Assembly: GCA_902538225.1 (NCBI GenBank)
Contig: CACBEF010000001.1
Coordinates: 62,001 to 126,000 of the forward strand
Direction: 5' to 3'
Length of the DNA stretch: 64,000 nucleotides
DNA from: an uncultured Prochlorococcus sp.
Lineage (GTDB): Bacteria > Cyanobacteriota > Cyanobacteriia > PCC-6307 > Cyanobiaceae
The translations under genes were made by a program, and so were the position numbers. The notes under the pieces are model-generated. The model was given only the letters and a program-made list of their open reading frames with translations. It was not told the origin of the DNA and searched no databases. This document shows positions 29,691 to 44,014 of this stretch, piece by piece. Within the stretch, counting starts at the first letter, position 1. Every line of letters starts with the position of its first letter.

Positions 29691-30947
29691 CTAGGTATTG
29701 TTTTTTATTAATAAAATTTCATTTTTAATTTCATTTTTGATCATATCTGGATAAATAATAAAAGAACTTTCTTCGGACCTCATTAAAGTTTTTATTAATG
29801 CAGAACTATTTTCTAATGCGCTTTGATAAGTGCCGTCCCATATTTTTAGTGCATTATTAGATTTAAAACCTTTAAAAGACCTTTCCTTAATCCCGCAAAA
29901 TATTTTTGAATCATAACCATTCTTTTCGCATAATTTTGAGGCATATGCAAGGATTTTTAATCTATCTATCTTACTTAAAAAACTTATGTCTGATGCCTTT
30001 AATAAATCTCTATCAATAAACATTTTGCATAGTGTAGAAAGTGGTTCAAAAGATTCATCTTTCCATCTAATCAAATGATAATAAAAGGTTACATCATCAT
30101 TTCTTATAAAATCTTCAAAATCAACCTTTGAAGGTGAAAAAATCCATTTATATAGAGAATTATCTAACCAAATATTCTTTATATAATTATGTTTTATTGT
30201 TTGTAATATTTTTTCCAGAATCCATGTTGATATTTCGTTTATCCTGTGATTATAGATTGTTCTATACATCAAGTTTCTAAGCACAAGGAAATGCTCAATA
30301 GCGATCACTCCTTTTGGTTTAATTGCGATATTACCATCAGGTGAAAAGGTAAAAGCTGAAATTATTCTCTCTAAATCTACTAAGCCATAATTAGTACCTG
30401 TGTTGTAACTATCGCGTAAAAGATAATCGAGACGATCGCAATCTATCTCACTACTTATCAATGTTTTTAAAGGTTTTGAAAATAGTTGTTTTGATTGAAA
30501 TAATTCACCAATTTTTCTGGGTAACTCGTTGTCATACTTTTTGAGTATTGAATTTATTGGAGAATAATTTGAAACTAAGTTTTCTGACCATTGTTCGTGA
30601 TCATGCTCGAATATTGCTTCACTAGTATGGCTCAAAGGTCCATGACCTAAATCATGTAGTAGAGCTGCTCCATAAAGAACAAATTTATTTTCACAAAATG
30701 AAGATTTACTTTCAATTAATCTCTTATAAATTTTTCTAGCTATACAAAAAACACCGATTGAGTGAGTAAATCTACTCGATTCTGCACCATGAAAAAGTAA
30801 TGATGCCGCTCCAAGTTGTTTTATTCTTCTTAGTCTTTGAAAAGCAACTGTATCAATTAATTCCATAATCATTAATTCTTCTGGCTTTCCTGCATCAAAT
30901 ACTATTTCTTTATGAATAGGGTCATGAAAAATTCTTTTAATACTCAT
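29691..30947 (-). CDS. HD-superfamily phosphohydrolase
   Basis: This HD-domain metal-dependent phosphohydrolase is related to the dGTPase/SAMHD1 group: HSIGVFCIARKIYKRL and LLHDLGHGPLSHTSE provide the H...HD...D metal ligands, and EIDCDRLDYLLRDSY is a further conserved stretch. Substrate unknown; a dNTP or nucleotide is likely. I prefer the start at 30947 (MSIKRIFHDPIH), which matches family members, over one 8 codons upstream. It lies between ctpA and minC on the same strand, 10 bases from minC. Confidence 0.85.
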   Translation of the reverse strand: MSIKRIFHDPIHKEIVFDAGKPEELMIMELIDTVAFQRLRRIKQLGAASLLFHGAESSRFTHSIGVFCIARKIYKRLIESKSSFCENKFVLYGAALLHDLGHGPLSHTSEAIFEHDHEQWSENLVSNYSPINSILKKYDNELPRKIGELFQSKQLFSKPLKTLISSEIDCDRLDYLLRDSYNTGTNYGLVDLERIISAFTFSPDGNIAIKPKGVIAIEHFLVLRNLMYRTIYNHRINEISTWILEKILQTIKHNYIKNIWLDNSLYKWIFSPSKVDFEDFIRNDDVTFYYHLIRWKDESFEPLSTLCKMFIDRDLLKASDISFLSKIDRLKILAYASKLCEKNGYDSKIFCGIKERSFKGFKSNNALKIWDGTYQSALENSSALIKTLMRSEESSFIIYPDMIKNEIKNEILLIKNNT

Positions 30948-30974
30948 AATTATAAAATTTTTTATTTTCAATCT

Positions 30975-32270
30975 TTAGCTATTTAAAGATTTAATTTCTT
31001 CATTGTTTAATTCCATTGTTTGAACTGAAACATCTTCTTTTTCTAGAAGCGCCCCCAGAAATAATTCTGCATTCCTCACCCATTTATCGTCACTACTTCC
31101 ATAATTACTTGCATCCGGTAGATCAAGTAATTTGTCAGGAGTCATACCTTGGCCTTGAATATTATTCCCATTGGGGGTTAAGTAACTAGCGACTGTTATA
31201 GCAATACCACTATCTTCCCCCAAACTTTTTAGGGATTGAATTAAACCTTTCCCATAAGTTTGTTCTCCCATAAGAATTGACCTCTCATTATCTTGTAAAG
31301 AACCAGCAAGTATTTCACTGGCACTTGCAGTCCCTTTATTTACTAAAGTCACCATTGGTCCATCAAAAGATGTCTCTTTTTGAGAAATAATTGCATCTTT
31401 GATTCCATTTCTATCTTTTGTCTCTACTACAGGTTTCTCACTCAATAATGAATCTGCAACTGCTATACCTGAGCTTACTAGTCCCCCTGAATTATTTCTA
31501 AGATCCAAGATCAAGCCCTCAACCTCTTTCTCTTTTAACTCTTGAAGTGCCTCTTCAACTTGTTTGGGGACGCTTTCGCTGAATTGAGTTATCCTTAAAT
31601 ATCCTATTGTGTGAGAATCGTCTCTTAATCTTTTTGTCCTAACTGGTCTCAGATCTACTGATCTCCTCTCTAGATCGACTTCCCTAATTTCTCCTGATTT
31701 CGAAGATACTTCAACTAAAACTTTTGTCCCTGATTCACCTCTTAACTTAGACGCAGTACTTGCAAGCCCTAATTTTTCTGATGAGATTCCGTCCACTGTC
31801 TCTATCAAGTCTCCGCTTAATATTCCAGCTTCTTCAGCTGGCGAACCTCCAAGAGTAGAGATAACTTTAATTTTATTCTCATCATCTTCACCTAATTGAA
31901 GCCCAACACCATTAATCTCACTCCCAAAATTACTTGACTTTAGTAGTTCATAATCTTTTGGGCGTAAAACTCTTGTATAGGGATCTTCTAGAGGTCTTAA
32001 CATGTCTTCAATTGCAGAATAAGCCTCTTCACTTGTTTCAATTTGTTTCTGTAATGTTTTTTGTCTAATTCTCTTCCATTGAATTTCATCAAACTTTTCT
32101 GGATCATAAAAACCTTCGTTTACCAAGGTCCAAGCGTCAAGTACTATTTGCCTGCTATCACTGAGAGCATACACTCTTTCAATCAACAAAATATTGATAG
32201 AAAAAACGATGATCATTGATGCAGTGATCACATTTTTGAATGTTAAAAGTTTGTTAAAAGATGAATTCAT
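30975..32270 (-). CDS. ctpA: Carboxyl-terminal processing protease
   Basis: This S41 serine protease of the thylakoid lumen resembles the CtpA that trims the D1 precursor. An N-terminal signal/anchor (about 11-30) is followed by a PDZ domain (about 120-190) and the Ser/Lys dyad in NKGTASASEILAG and GEQTYGKG. I prefer the ATG at 32270 (431 aa) to the in-frame TTG seven codons upstream. It is divergent from petB, with only 71 bases between the two start codons. Confidence 0.92.
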   Translation of the reverse strand: MNSSFNKLLTFKNVITASMIIVFSINILLIERVYALSDSRQIVLDAWTLVNEGFYDPEKFDEIQWKRIRQKTLQKQIETSEEAYSAIEDMLRPLEDPYTRVLRPKDYELLKSSNFGSEINGVGLQLGEDDENKIKVISTLGGSPAEEAGILSGDLIETVDGISSEKLGLASTASKLRGESGTKVLVEVSSKSGEIREVDLERRSVDLRPVRTKRLRDDSHTIGYLRITQFSESVPKQVEEALQELKEKEVEGLILDLRNNSGGLVSSGIAVADSLLSEKPVVETKDRNGIKDAIISQKETSFDGPMVTLVNKGTASASEILAGSLQDNERSILMGEQTYGKGLIQSLKSLGEDSGIAITVASYLTPNGNNIQGQGMTPDKLLDLPDASNYGSSDDKWVRNAELFLGALLEKEDVSVQTMELNNEEIKSLNS

Positions 32271-32341
32271 TGGGTTAAGTGTTAACACCAAGTATAAGAA
32301 TTTTAAGTAAGCTCTTTATATCAAAGCTAATTTTTTTTTGG

Positions 32342-32998
32342 ATGGCGAATTCTTCATCTGTTTATGACTGGTTTCAAGAAAGGCTTGAAATCCAAGACAT
32401 AACTGACGACGTAACTTCCAAGTACGTACCCCCTCACGTAAATATCTTTTATTGTTTAGGAGGCATAACTTTAGTATGCTTCCTAATTCAATTTGCAACA
32501 GGTTTTGCAATGACTTTTTACTATAAGCCAACAGTTACTCAAGCTTATAGTTCAGTCAGTTATTTAATGACCGATGTAAGTTTTGGTTGGCTAATAAGAT
32601 CTGTGCATAGATGGAGTGCATCAATGATGGTTTTGATGTTAATCCTGCATGTATTCAGAGTTTATCTTACTGGAGGTTTTAAAAGGCCAAGAGAATTGAC
32701 TTGGGTTACAGGTGTTGTAATGGCTGTCATAACTGTAGCTTTTGGAGTTACAGGATACTCCCTACCTTGGGATCAGGTAGGTTATTGGGCAGTTAAAATT
32801 GTTTCAGGTGTTCCTGCTGCAATACCGGTAATCGGTGACTTTATGGTTGAACTACTTAGAGGTGGAGAGAGTGTTGGACAATCTACTTTAACTAGATTTT
32901 ACAGTCTTCATACTTTTGTATTGCCATGGTCATTAGCAGTTTTCATGTTGATGCACTTTTTAATGATTCGTAAACAGGGTATTTCAGGTCCTTTATAA
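32342..32998 (+). CDS. petB: Cytochrome b6
   Basis: This core subunit of the cytochrome b6f complex has four membrane helices with paired heme-ligand histidines ([37 protein letters not shown]). The start is the ATG at 32342 ([15 protein letters not shown], 218 aa), which matches the family; the frame is open upstream but that part is not conserved. petD follows after 33 bases. Confidence 0.98.
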   Translation: MANSSSVYDWFQERLEIQDITDDVTSKYVPPHVNIFYCLGGITLVCFLIQFATGFAMTFYYKPTVTQAYSSVSYLMTDVSFGWLIRSVHRWSASMMVLMLILHVFRVYLTGGFKRPRELTWVTGVVMAVITVAFGVTGYSLPWDQVGYWAVKIVSGVPAAIPVIGDFMVELLRGGESVGQSTLTRFYSLHTFVLPWSLAVFMLMHFLMIRKQGISGPL

Positions 32999-33031
32999 AC
33001 TCTTATACTTAAATCATCATTAGTCCTCCAT

Positions 33032-33514
33032 ATGTCTACGTTAAAAAAACCAGATCTTTCTGATCCAAAATTGAGAGCAAAGTTAGCTAAAGGTATGGGC
33101 CATAATTATTATGGTGAACCAGCTTGGCCAAATGATTTACTATATATCTTCCCAGTAGTTATCTTAGGAACTATTGCCTGCGTAGTTGGATTAGCCGTTC
33201 TTGATCCAGCAATGTTGGGAGACAAAGCTAATCCCTTCGCAACCCCTCTGGAAATACTTCCTGAATGGTACCTCTATCCAGTTTTTCAAATACTTAGAGT
33301 AGTTCCTAACAAACTTTTGGGTATCGCGCTTCAAACATTAATTCCACTTGGATTAATGATTTTACCCTTCATCGAAAACGTAAACAAATTCTCTAATCCA
33401 TTTAGAAGACCAATAGCAATGTCTGTTTTCTTATTCGGGACTTTTTTAACCATCTATCTTGGTATTGGAGCATGTTTGCCAATTGATAAATCACTTACTC
33501 TAGGATTATTTTAG
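33032..33514 (+). CDS. petD: Cytochrome b6f complex subunit IV
   Basis: This three-helix subunit pairs with PetB to form the quinol-oxidising core. It is recognised by [19 protein letters not shown] and the conserved Qo-site [13 protein letters not shown]. 160 aa is standard. It forms the petB-petD operon and converges with the invertase gene 1 base away. Confidence 0.98.
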
Positions 33515-33515
33515 T

Positions 33516-34955
33516 TTAAATTTTAAACATATCTAAATCGTTATACTCATTCCTTAGGAAATGATTCATTAATAAAAATCCAACAATTGTCCAAGTTTGA
33601 TACGTCCTTGATTGTTGTCCAACCCAAGTACCCGTAGGTCCATCAAAATATTCTGCCCATTCTTGCTTAGGTAATTGATTAAGTTGACACCAATATGATT
33701 CCTCTATTAAAGATTTCATTTCTTCCATGAGAATTACATCATCAGAACCATATTTTTTTTCATGCAATAGAACAGCTGCACCAAAAAACCAAAGTAAACT
33801 TGGCCAATGACCACCGTTATGGTAACTCCAAGGCCAATTCTTTGGATCCGATCCAGTTTTGTTTTGCCATTCTTCAACATCCATATGAGGATGACAAATC
33901 CTCATAGGCATTTGAGCCATCAAATCCTGTCTGTTATGTAAAACTAATCTAAATAAAGCTCTTTGCTCTTCAGGAGGCAGCACTCCGAACATACATGCTA
34001 AAGAATTCCCTAAACTGTAAAATCGAAAGTCTGGCCTTCCTGTCCTTATATTTCCAATTAAGTAACCACCTCTATTCTCTAACCAATCTTGTAGCCATGA
34101 GGGAACTACTTGAGGTTGAACATTAAATTCATTGAAGTGTTGATCATCTCCATACTGCTCAGTTGGCCTTCTTCTTAAAATTTGCATTGTTTGGCTGGTA
34201 ACCCAATAATGTTTTAAAAGAAAACTACCTAAATCCTTAACCCATTGATTTGTAAGAATAAGTCTTTGGTCTAAAAGTCTACTAACATGATCTGCTCTAC
34301 TTAATTCCATTAAATTGATACAACTTTTTAAACATCCATGAAGTAAAACTTCAACTTCTAGGGGTGCTCCCCATACATCCATAGGTCTATCAATCATGAA
34401 TGCGCAATCTGGAACAAAAAGTACTGGATTACCCTCAAATGTTGGGTGTAGAACAAGATCTAGTAGAAGTTGAATACCTCTTTGAACACTTTGACTTTTT
34501 CCGAAGGCATAATCGCCGCTCTTATTGACATAATACCAACATAAAATGGGCCACCATAAACTTGCATCAGCTGAAGTAATCCTCCCTATTGATCTCTGAC
34601 CATAGTCTCCAATGAGCTTTCCATTTTCTTCAATGAAACTAGTAGGAAATACTCCACGTGTTTGGTAATTAGTGCTTTGTAATTCAAGACACACAGTTAG
34701 GAACTTTTTGACAATTTCGTACCGTTTTTGGGTAATGAGGTAAATCATTACAGGAACATTGTCTCTTAAAAATATTTCTCCGTAATTTAATTTTTTATTT
34801 TTTGTTGGGTGTTCTAGTGCAGCAACGCTTCCCGCTAACTCGCCTGATATTTCAACCAAAGTCTTTTCGAAGTGTTTTTTTGCATTTGTTACAATTTTCT
34901 CCTCATCAGAACTTGGTCTTACTCTTAAATTTTTTTGACTAAATCTTTCTGCCAT
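33516..34955 (-). CDS. Alkaline/neutral invertase (GH100)
   Basis: This glycoside hydrolase family 100 protein hydrolyses sucrose to glucose and fructose in the cytosol. Typical segments: IFLRDNVPVMIYLI, WWPILCWYYV, VPDCAFMIDRPMDVWGAPLEVEV and WPWSYHNGGHWPSLLWF. 479 aa is the bacterial size. Marine picocyanobacteria make sucrose as a compatible solute and reserve, so this is its breakdown route by inference. Confidence 0.92.
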   Translation of the reverse strand: MAERFSQKNLRVRPSSDEEKIVTNAKKHFEKTLVEISGELAGSVAALEHPTKNKKLNYGEIFLRDNVPVMIYLITQKRYEIVKKFLTVCLELQSTNYQTRGVFPTSFIEENGKLIGDYGQRSIGRITSADASLWWPILCWYYVNKSGDYAFGKSQSVQRGIQLLLDLVLHPTFEGNPVLFVPDCAFMIDRPMDVWGAPLEVEVLLHGCLKSCINLMELSRADHVSRLLDQRLILTNQWVKDLGSFLLKHYWVTSQTMQILRRRPTEQYGDDQHFNEFNVQPQVVPSWLQDWLENRGGYLIGNIRTGRPDFRFYSLGNSLACMFGVLPPEEQRALFRLVLHNRQDLMAQMPMRICHPHMDVEEWQNKTGSDPKNWPWSYHNGGHWPSLLWFFGAAVLLHEKKYGSDDVILMEEMKSLIEESYWCQLNQLPKQEWAEYFDGPTGTWVGQQSRTYQTWTIVGFLLMNHFLRNEYNDLDMFKI

Positions 34956-35554
34956 TTCATTTATATCCCTTTATTTAAGCCTAGTTGTTTAATGAGACTT
35001 TGAACAAATAAAAAATTAATAAAAAATTTTTGTATAAAAGGTTGCATAATTACAGTTGGATGGTTTAGTATTTTCTTCTGGGCAGAAATATACTTTTTGC
35101 ATTATTCAAGAAATTACCTTAAATCTGATTTTTGGTTAATTAATGAATTTTTTGGACATTTGATTTCGGTCATTATTTTCAGCCAGAAGAAGGGTTTTAC
35201 CTTCGAAATGAGTTATTCACTTGTTGTTTGACTCTGCACCTAGAAAATTTAAAAACTTAGGAACTGATGCTTTTATTGCGTCAAGAATAATTAAATTCTT
35301 TTAGTTATTTCAAGATGTACATGCAATAAAGGTGTGAGGTCCCGTCAAGAATATATAAAAATGTCATCAATTGCTAACTTATAGCTTTGATGCAAACGGA
35401 TCTGAGATCTTGGAAAGTCACTTTAGAAATATTTAATGTGCACTCAATGTAATCCTTAAAATTTAAGGAGGCTGAAACTAAATACAAATACTGAATTTTT
35501 TATTTGGATACAGCAATTCAAATTGAGTAGATTTATCTACAAAAGGATTTGAAC
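34956..35554. other. Leader region of the rRNA operon, no confident gene
   Basis: A 600-base stretch between the invertase start and 16S rRNA must hold the rRNA promoter and the divergent invertase promoter; I could not place either with confidence. A frame on the plus strand is open for 75 codons (35004-35231) but has no ATG. A related inverted pair (TTCTTCTGGGCAG near 35072 and CAGCCAGAAGAAGG near 35180) lies inside it. Confidence 0.6.
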
Positions 35555-37039
<1,485 letters not shown>

Positions 37040-37164
37040 CAGGGAGACAACAAAATGTTTAATATTATTATTTTGTCACCTTAGGTCGATCGGTATCTCA
37101 CGTTCTTGATTAATTAAGAATTTCATTTCCTAAGTTTTTCTAGGTCACACCCATTATTTTTCCT

Positions 37165-37238
<74 letters not shown>

Positions 37239-37250
37239 TATCTCTATGTT

Positions 37251-37323
37251 GGGGGTATAGCTCAGTTGGTAGAGCGCCTGCTTTGCAAGCAGGATGTCAG
37301 CGGTTCGAGTCCGCTTACCTCCA
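37251..37323 (+). tRNA. trnA: tRNA-Ala (TGC)
   Basis: A 73-base cloverleaf, second of the Ile-Ala pair in the rRNA spacer: acceptor GGGGGTA/TACCTCC with one G-U pair, anticodon loop TTTGCAA (TGC), T arm with GTTCGAGTC. CCA is not encoded. Confidence 0.98.
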
Positions 37324-37454
37324 CTGATTACCACCTCTTCCATAATCTGTAGAAAGGAAATCTTTTGAGTTGTGATCAAATTCTGAAAGAATCTAGCTTC
37401 CTAATGAAATCATTAAGATGCTGGATTCATTGAATTAATTTCATTGTTTTCAGA

Positions 37455-37475
37455 GAACCTTGACAACTGCATAGA
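37455..37475 (+). promoter_or_regulatory. boxA-like antiterminator and left arm of 23S processing stem
   Basis: GAACCTTGACAACTGCATAG matches the boxA-type element conserved in cyanobacterial 16S-23S spacers. The same 21 bases are complementary, with one mismatch, to 40492-40512 downstream of 23S, so they also form the long-range stem that brackets 23S for RNase III processing. Confidence 0.8.
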
Positions 37476-37579
37476 TTATTTTTAAAGACAATAAGCATTT
37501 TTAATGATGCAGATTTATTATTCGTGCAAATGCATTAATAACAATTCTATTAAGCTGATGCTTCAATTTTGAAGTTATT

Positions 37580-40455
<2,876 letters not shown>

Positions 40456-40491
40456 ATAAACTTAATTTATTGTTTTTAATTTATATAATTT

Positions 40492-40512
40492 TCTATGCAG
40501 TTCTCAAGGTTC
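40492..40512 (+). promoter_or_regulatory. Right arm of 23S processing stem
   Basis: The 21 bases ending CTCAAGGTTC are the reverse complement, with one mismatch, of the boxA-like element at 37455-37475. Base pairing would enclose the whole 23S rRNA. Confidence 0.75.
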
Positions 40513-40518
40513 ATCCTA

Positions 40519-40636
40519 TCCTGGTGTTCATGGCGATGTGGAACCACTCCGATCCATCTCGAACTCGGTTGTGAAACGCATCAGCGGCGAAAATATTTAG
40601 GGGGTAGCCCCTTGAGAAAATAGCTCAATGCCAGGT
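40519..40636 (+). rRNA. rrf: 5S ribosomal RNA
   Basis: An approximately 118-base gene with closing helix TCCTGGTG near 40519 and GCCAGGT at 40630-40635. The central GATCCATCTCGAACTCGG is the classic 5S loop region. It is the last gene of the operon, 60 bases past 23S. Confidence 0.93.
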
Positions 40637-40646
40637 AAAAATATTT

Positions 40647-40684
40647 AAAAGGGTTTACTTTTCTTGAGTAAGCCCTTTTTTATT
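40647..40684 (+). terminator. rRNA operon terminator
   Basis: A strong stem (AAAAGGGTTTACT / AGTAAGCCCTTTT, one G-U pair) with a 7-base loop is followed by TTTTTTA. It lies 11 bases after 5S and overlaps the convergent mutM stop by 5 bases. Confidence 0.92.
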
Positions 40685-41558
40685 TTTGGCATTTTGGACA
40701 CCAATGGGTACTTCTTCCAGTAATTTTTTGTCTTTCAATTAAATTTCCACATTTACGACATTCTTTTCCAGTTCTCCTATAAACATTTGTCTGTAAACCA
40801 AAATTCCCATTCTCTCCTTCCAAGTCCCTAAAATCGCTAAATGTAGTCCCCCCAGAACCAATACTTTTTATTAATACAGTTACGATTGAGTCTTTGAGCT
40901 TGATTAATTCATTTTTCTTTATTGTTCGAGCTTCCCTAAAAGGTGAGATGCCAGCAGAGTATAAACTTTCATCAGCATAAATATTACCTATACCTGCCAC
41001 TATTGTTTGATCTAATAAGATAGCTTTTATAGATTTTGTTCTTTTTGTAATAACTTTCTTAAGATAATTTGCATCAAAGTCTTTAGAAAATGGTTCTGGT
41101 CCTAATGAACCTAATCCTTTAATTATTTTGTTAAGCGATAGACTTTTATTAATCCACCACATTTGACCAAAACTTCTTACGTCAACGTACCTAAGCTCAT
41201 TATTATTTTTATCGAAAAATCTTATTCTTGTATGTTTACAAGGATGAGTTGATTTTTCAATGAATTTGAAATATCCAGTCATTCTTAGATGAATTACAAG
41301 AAATCCGTTATTTTGTAAATTTTCTAGAGGAAATTGAGCATTCTCATTTTGAACTTCTTTTAATTGAGCTATTAAATATTTTCCTCTTCTATCCCATTTA
41401 TAAATAAGTGAGTTCTGAAGTCCTTTAATGAATTCTTCTTTGTTTGATGGGAATGCAACAGTTGAATCCCTACAGACTTCTACTTTTTTAATAATAAAGT
41501 TATTAAGTTTTTGCTCTAAACCTCTGCGAACAGTCTCTACTTCAGGTAATTCAGGCAA
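40680..41558 (-). CDS. mutM: Formamidopyrimidine-DNA glycosylase
   Basis: Fpg removes 8-oxoguanine. The N-terminus [14 protein letters not shown] supplies the catalytic Pro2/Glu3; the H2TH region reads [13 protein letters not shown]; the C-terminal zinc finger is [11 protein letters not shown]...THWCPKC with four cysteines, ending at K-stop as usual. 292 aa is slightly long because of an insertion near residue 75. It is 4 bases downstream of psaE, a pairing that could give co-transcription. Confidence 0.95.
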   Translation of the reverse strand: MPELPEVETVRRGLEQKLNNFIIKKVEVCRDSTVAFPSNKEEFIKGLQNSLIYKWDRRGKYLIAQLKEVQNENAQFPLENLQNNGFLVIHLRMTGYFKFIEKSTHPCKHTRIRFFDKNNNELRYVDVRSFGQMWWINKSLSLNKIIKGLGSLGPEPFSKDFDANYLKKVITKRTKSIKAILLDQTIVAGIGNIYADESLYSAGISPFREARTIKKNELIKLKDSIVTVLIKSIGSGGTTFSDFRDLEGENGNFGLQTNVYRRTGKECRKCGNLIERQKITGRSTHWCPKCQK

Positions 41559-41562
41559 TTAT

Positions 41563-41772
41563 TTAAGCTTTCTCTAATTCACTTTCAGCGAAGTTATTTG
41601 TATTTGCTCCACCATCAGTTCCGCTTATCCCAGCGTAATTTACTTTATCAAATCTTACTACACAGTTATATTTAATACCTGAGGTATCAACTGAAGCAAC
41701 TTTACCTATTTCATTGTACCAATATGATTCTGGTCTTTTTACTCTTACTAGATCACCTCTTGAAATTGCCAT
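41563..41772 (-). CDS. psaE: Photosystem I reaction center subunit IV
   Basis: PsaE is a cytoplasmic SH3-like subunit of photosystem I that helps ferredoxin docking and cyclic flow. [24 protein letters not shown] and [14 protein letters not shown] are diagnostic. 69 aa is normal. Confidence 0.97.
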   Translation of the reverse strand: MAISRGDLVRVKRPESYWYNEIGKVASVDTSGIKYNCVVRFDKVNYAGISGTDGGANTNNFAESELEKA

Positions 41773-41852
41773 TACTATAAATTTAACTTTTTGTAGAATA
41801 ACTCATCATTAATATTCTTAGACAAATTATTCACACATATTAATTAAAAGTT

Positions 41853-42008
41853 TTAACAAAAATCATTTATTAAATTATTTTCGAATTCTTCTTTAGCAGG
41901 CTTACTTCCCATCCATTTCCTACCAGGTATTCTTACATCTAATTCATTCGTATCACAATTGATTGAAAGAATAAGTTTTTTATTTTCTTGATTTAGTACG
42001 TTTAAAAA
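41853..42008 (-). pseudogene. Displaced C-terminal part of the LysM protein
   Basis: Downstream of the LysM stop the -1 frame stays open for about 50 codons with coding-like character (SINCDTNELDVRIPGRKWM, ending NLINDFC). It joins the LysM frame at a run of six T (minus strand) at 42004-42009; one extra T would fuse the two. I read it as the original C-terminus separated by a one-base deletion, unless a frameshift restores it. Confidence 0.55.
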
Positions 42009-42394
42009 ATTTCTACCTTTGATATCTCAGTAAGATTTTCACCAGTTTGAACAATATGATAATTATTTATTAAATCAGATTGTTTTGTAAGATTTTCAGT
42101 AGATTCGGAAATAATAAGATTTTGGCCAACAAAGATATAATTTTCATCTTTTAAGTTATTCAATTTAATAATTAAATTTTTATTTATCGAATAGAATTTT
42201 GAAATACTTGATAATGTATCTCCACTTTTTACAATATGAATTTTTTTTATTTCAGTTTTTTCTTCAGTAATTGATTCGTTTTTAGCAATTTTCGCAATTC
42301 TATTTTTTGGTGAAAATATTTGTTCTTCTGATTTTATCAATGAGTGATTAAAAAAATTAATAAAAATGGCAATTACTAAAAATGCAAATTTCAT
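42002..42394 (-). CDS. LysM-domain secreted protein, probably frame-disrupted
   Basis: An N-terminal signal peptide (about residues 1-22) is followed by one complete LysM peptidoglycan-binding domain (HIVKSGDTLSSISKFYSINK through YIFVGQNLIIS) and the first third of a second (YHIVQTGENLTEISK). It then stops at TTT TAA. The second domain lacks its expected later part and the reading frame continues in -1. The start chosen is 42394 (MKFAFLV); an ATG three codons upstream is possible. Function: cell-wall binding, by family. Confidence 0.65.
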   Translation of the reverse strand: MKFAFLVIAIFINFFNHSLIKSEEQIFSPKNRIAKIAKNESITEEKTEIKKIHIVKSGDTLSSISKFYSINKNLIIKLNNLKDENYIFVGQNLIISESTENLTKQSDLINNYHIVQTGENLTEISKVEIF

Positions 42395-42466
42395 AAAACT
42401 CACTATTTATTTAAAGATAATCTTTAAATTTAAAATCGCTAGGTTTTTGAAAACAATTTAAGTAAT

Positions 42467-43858
42467 TTAAACCTGAAAAATAAACTTTAAAAATTTCTTC
42501 ACTCTTTCGTAGGGAGGATACCGCAGATTTAAATCAAATAAAAAACCTTTAAAAGTAATAGATTTTTGATTTGAAAAATTGCGAAACCCCGTTTCTCCAT
42601 GAAATTTACCAATACCACTTTGCCCAACGCCTCCAAACGGTAAATTTGGAATAAGGACTGGTAACATCACATCATTTATACAAATTGTTCCTGAGCTGGT
42701 TACTTTTGAAATATGATTATGGATTTTTTTATTGCCTCCAAATAAGTAGATTGCTAATGGTTTTGATGTTTGACTAATCTGTTTTAAAGCTGATTCCTTA
42801 TCATTGATTCCAATTACTGGAAGTAGTGAACTGAAAAGTTCTTTCTGCAAAATATCTGTTTCGTTTAATTTAGTTCTCAAGATTGTAGGAGATATTTTCA
42901 ACTTTTTTTTACTAAAAGTCCCCCCAAATAAAATTCTTTTTTCTTTTTTATATTGTTTGAGAATTTCTATTGTTGATGTAAATTGCTTTTTCTCTAATTT
43001 TGATAAGTTTTCGGAAATAATTGGATTATCTCCGTAAAAACTTATGATGTATTTCTTTAATTTTTCTATAAAAATATTTTCAATTTCTTTATCTACAAAG
43101 ATATGATTCGGAGCCATGCAGGATTGACCAGAATTAAAAAATTTGCCCCAAACAATTCTTTTGGCAGCAACTTCTAAATTTGCATTCTTGAAAACAATTA
43201 CAGGATTTGTTCCGCTCAACTCAAGAGTTAATGGAGTTAAGTTTTTTGAAGCTAATTTCATTATAGATTTTCCAGTTTCAGTACTTCCTGTAAAAAAAAT
43301 GTGGTCAAAATTTTGTTCAATTAATTTTATGGATTGTTTATTATCACCCTCTACTGTCATTAGGACATTTTTATGGAAATATTTAGAAGTAAGTTTTTTA
43401 ATAAGTTTTGAGGTCGCAGGACATTTCTCTGATGGTTTTATAACTGCAGTATTTCCTGCTGAGAAAATATTTACCAATGGCTTTAAAACATAAAGTAATG
43501 GATAATTATAAGGACCAAGAATTAAGACACACCCAAGAGGTTCATAAATAACTTGGGATGATGATGGAAATAGATAAAAAGGTGTATCAATCTTTTTTGG
43601 TCGCATCCAAGAATTGAGTTTCTTTTTTATGAGTGAAATTTCTTCTTTCACTAAAAGGATTTCTGAAAGCCCTTCAATTTCAGATTTACCGAGATCAACA
43701 AAAAGTGATTTTATTATCTCTTTTTTATTTTCATCCAAAAGTTTAGAAACTATATTGATATGATCGATCCGCCATTTTATATCTTCAGTTTTACCAGTGA
43801 GAACTGTATTTTTTAATTTATAAATGTCTTCTAAATGAAATTTATCAGAAATTTTCAT
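42467..43858 (-). CDS. Aldehyde dehydrogenase (class 3-like)
   Basis: This NAD(P)-dependent aldehyde dehydrogenase of the class 3/fatty-aldehyde type is 463 aa, without the N-terminal extension of class 1/2. Catalytic Cys in NSGQSCMAPNHIFVD, general base Glu in LTLELSGTNPVIVF, cofactor motif FFTGSTETGKSIM, and C-terminal NLPFGGVGQSGIGKFHGETGFRNFS. The hydrophobic C-terminal end could favour membrane association. It may detoxify fatty aldehydes; substrate unproven. Confidence 0.9.
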   Translation of the reverse strand: MKISDKFHLEDIYKLKNTVLTGKTEDIKWRIDHINIVSKLLDENKKEIIKSLFVDLGKSEIEGLSEILLVKEEISLIKKKLNSWMRPKKIDTPFYLFPSSSQVIYEPLGCVLILGPYNYPLLYVLKPLVNIFSAGNTAVIKPSEKCPATSKLIKKLTSKYFHKNVLMTVEGDNKQSIKLIEQNFDHIFFTGSTETGKSIMKLASKNLTPLTLELSGTNPVIVFKNANLEVAAKRIVWGKFFNSGQSCMAPNHIFVDKEIENIFIEKLKKYIISFYGDNPIISENLSKLEKKQFTSTIEILKQYKKEKRILFGGTFSKKKLKISPTILRTKLNETDILQKELFSSLLPVIGINDKESALKQISQTSKPLAIYLFGGNKKIHNHISKVTSSGTICINDVMLPVLIPNLPFGGVGQSGIGKFHGETGFRNFSNQKSITFKGFLFDLNLRYPPYERVKKFLKFIFQV

Positions 43859-44014
43859 TTTTTACCTTTGAATAGTATTAAATATATCAGAGGATAAATT
43901 GAAATAACTAAGGTTTTTAGCCAATTAAATCAAAGCGAATGATTTATGAGAAATAATCAAATTTATTAATATTCCCTTTAAAAAATTCAAATTTTTCTTG
44001 GTTAGTATATTTCT

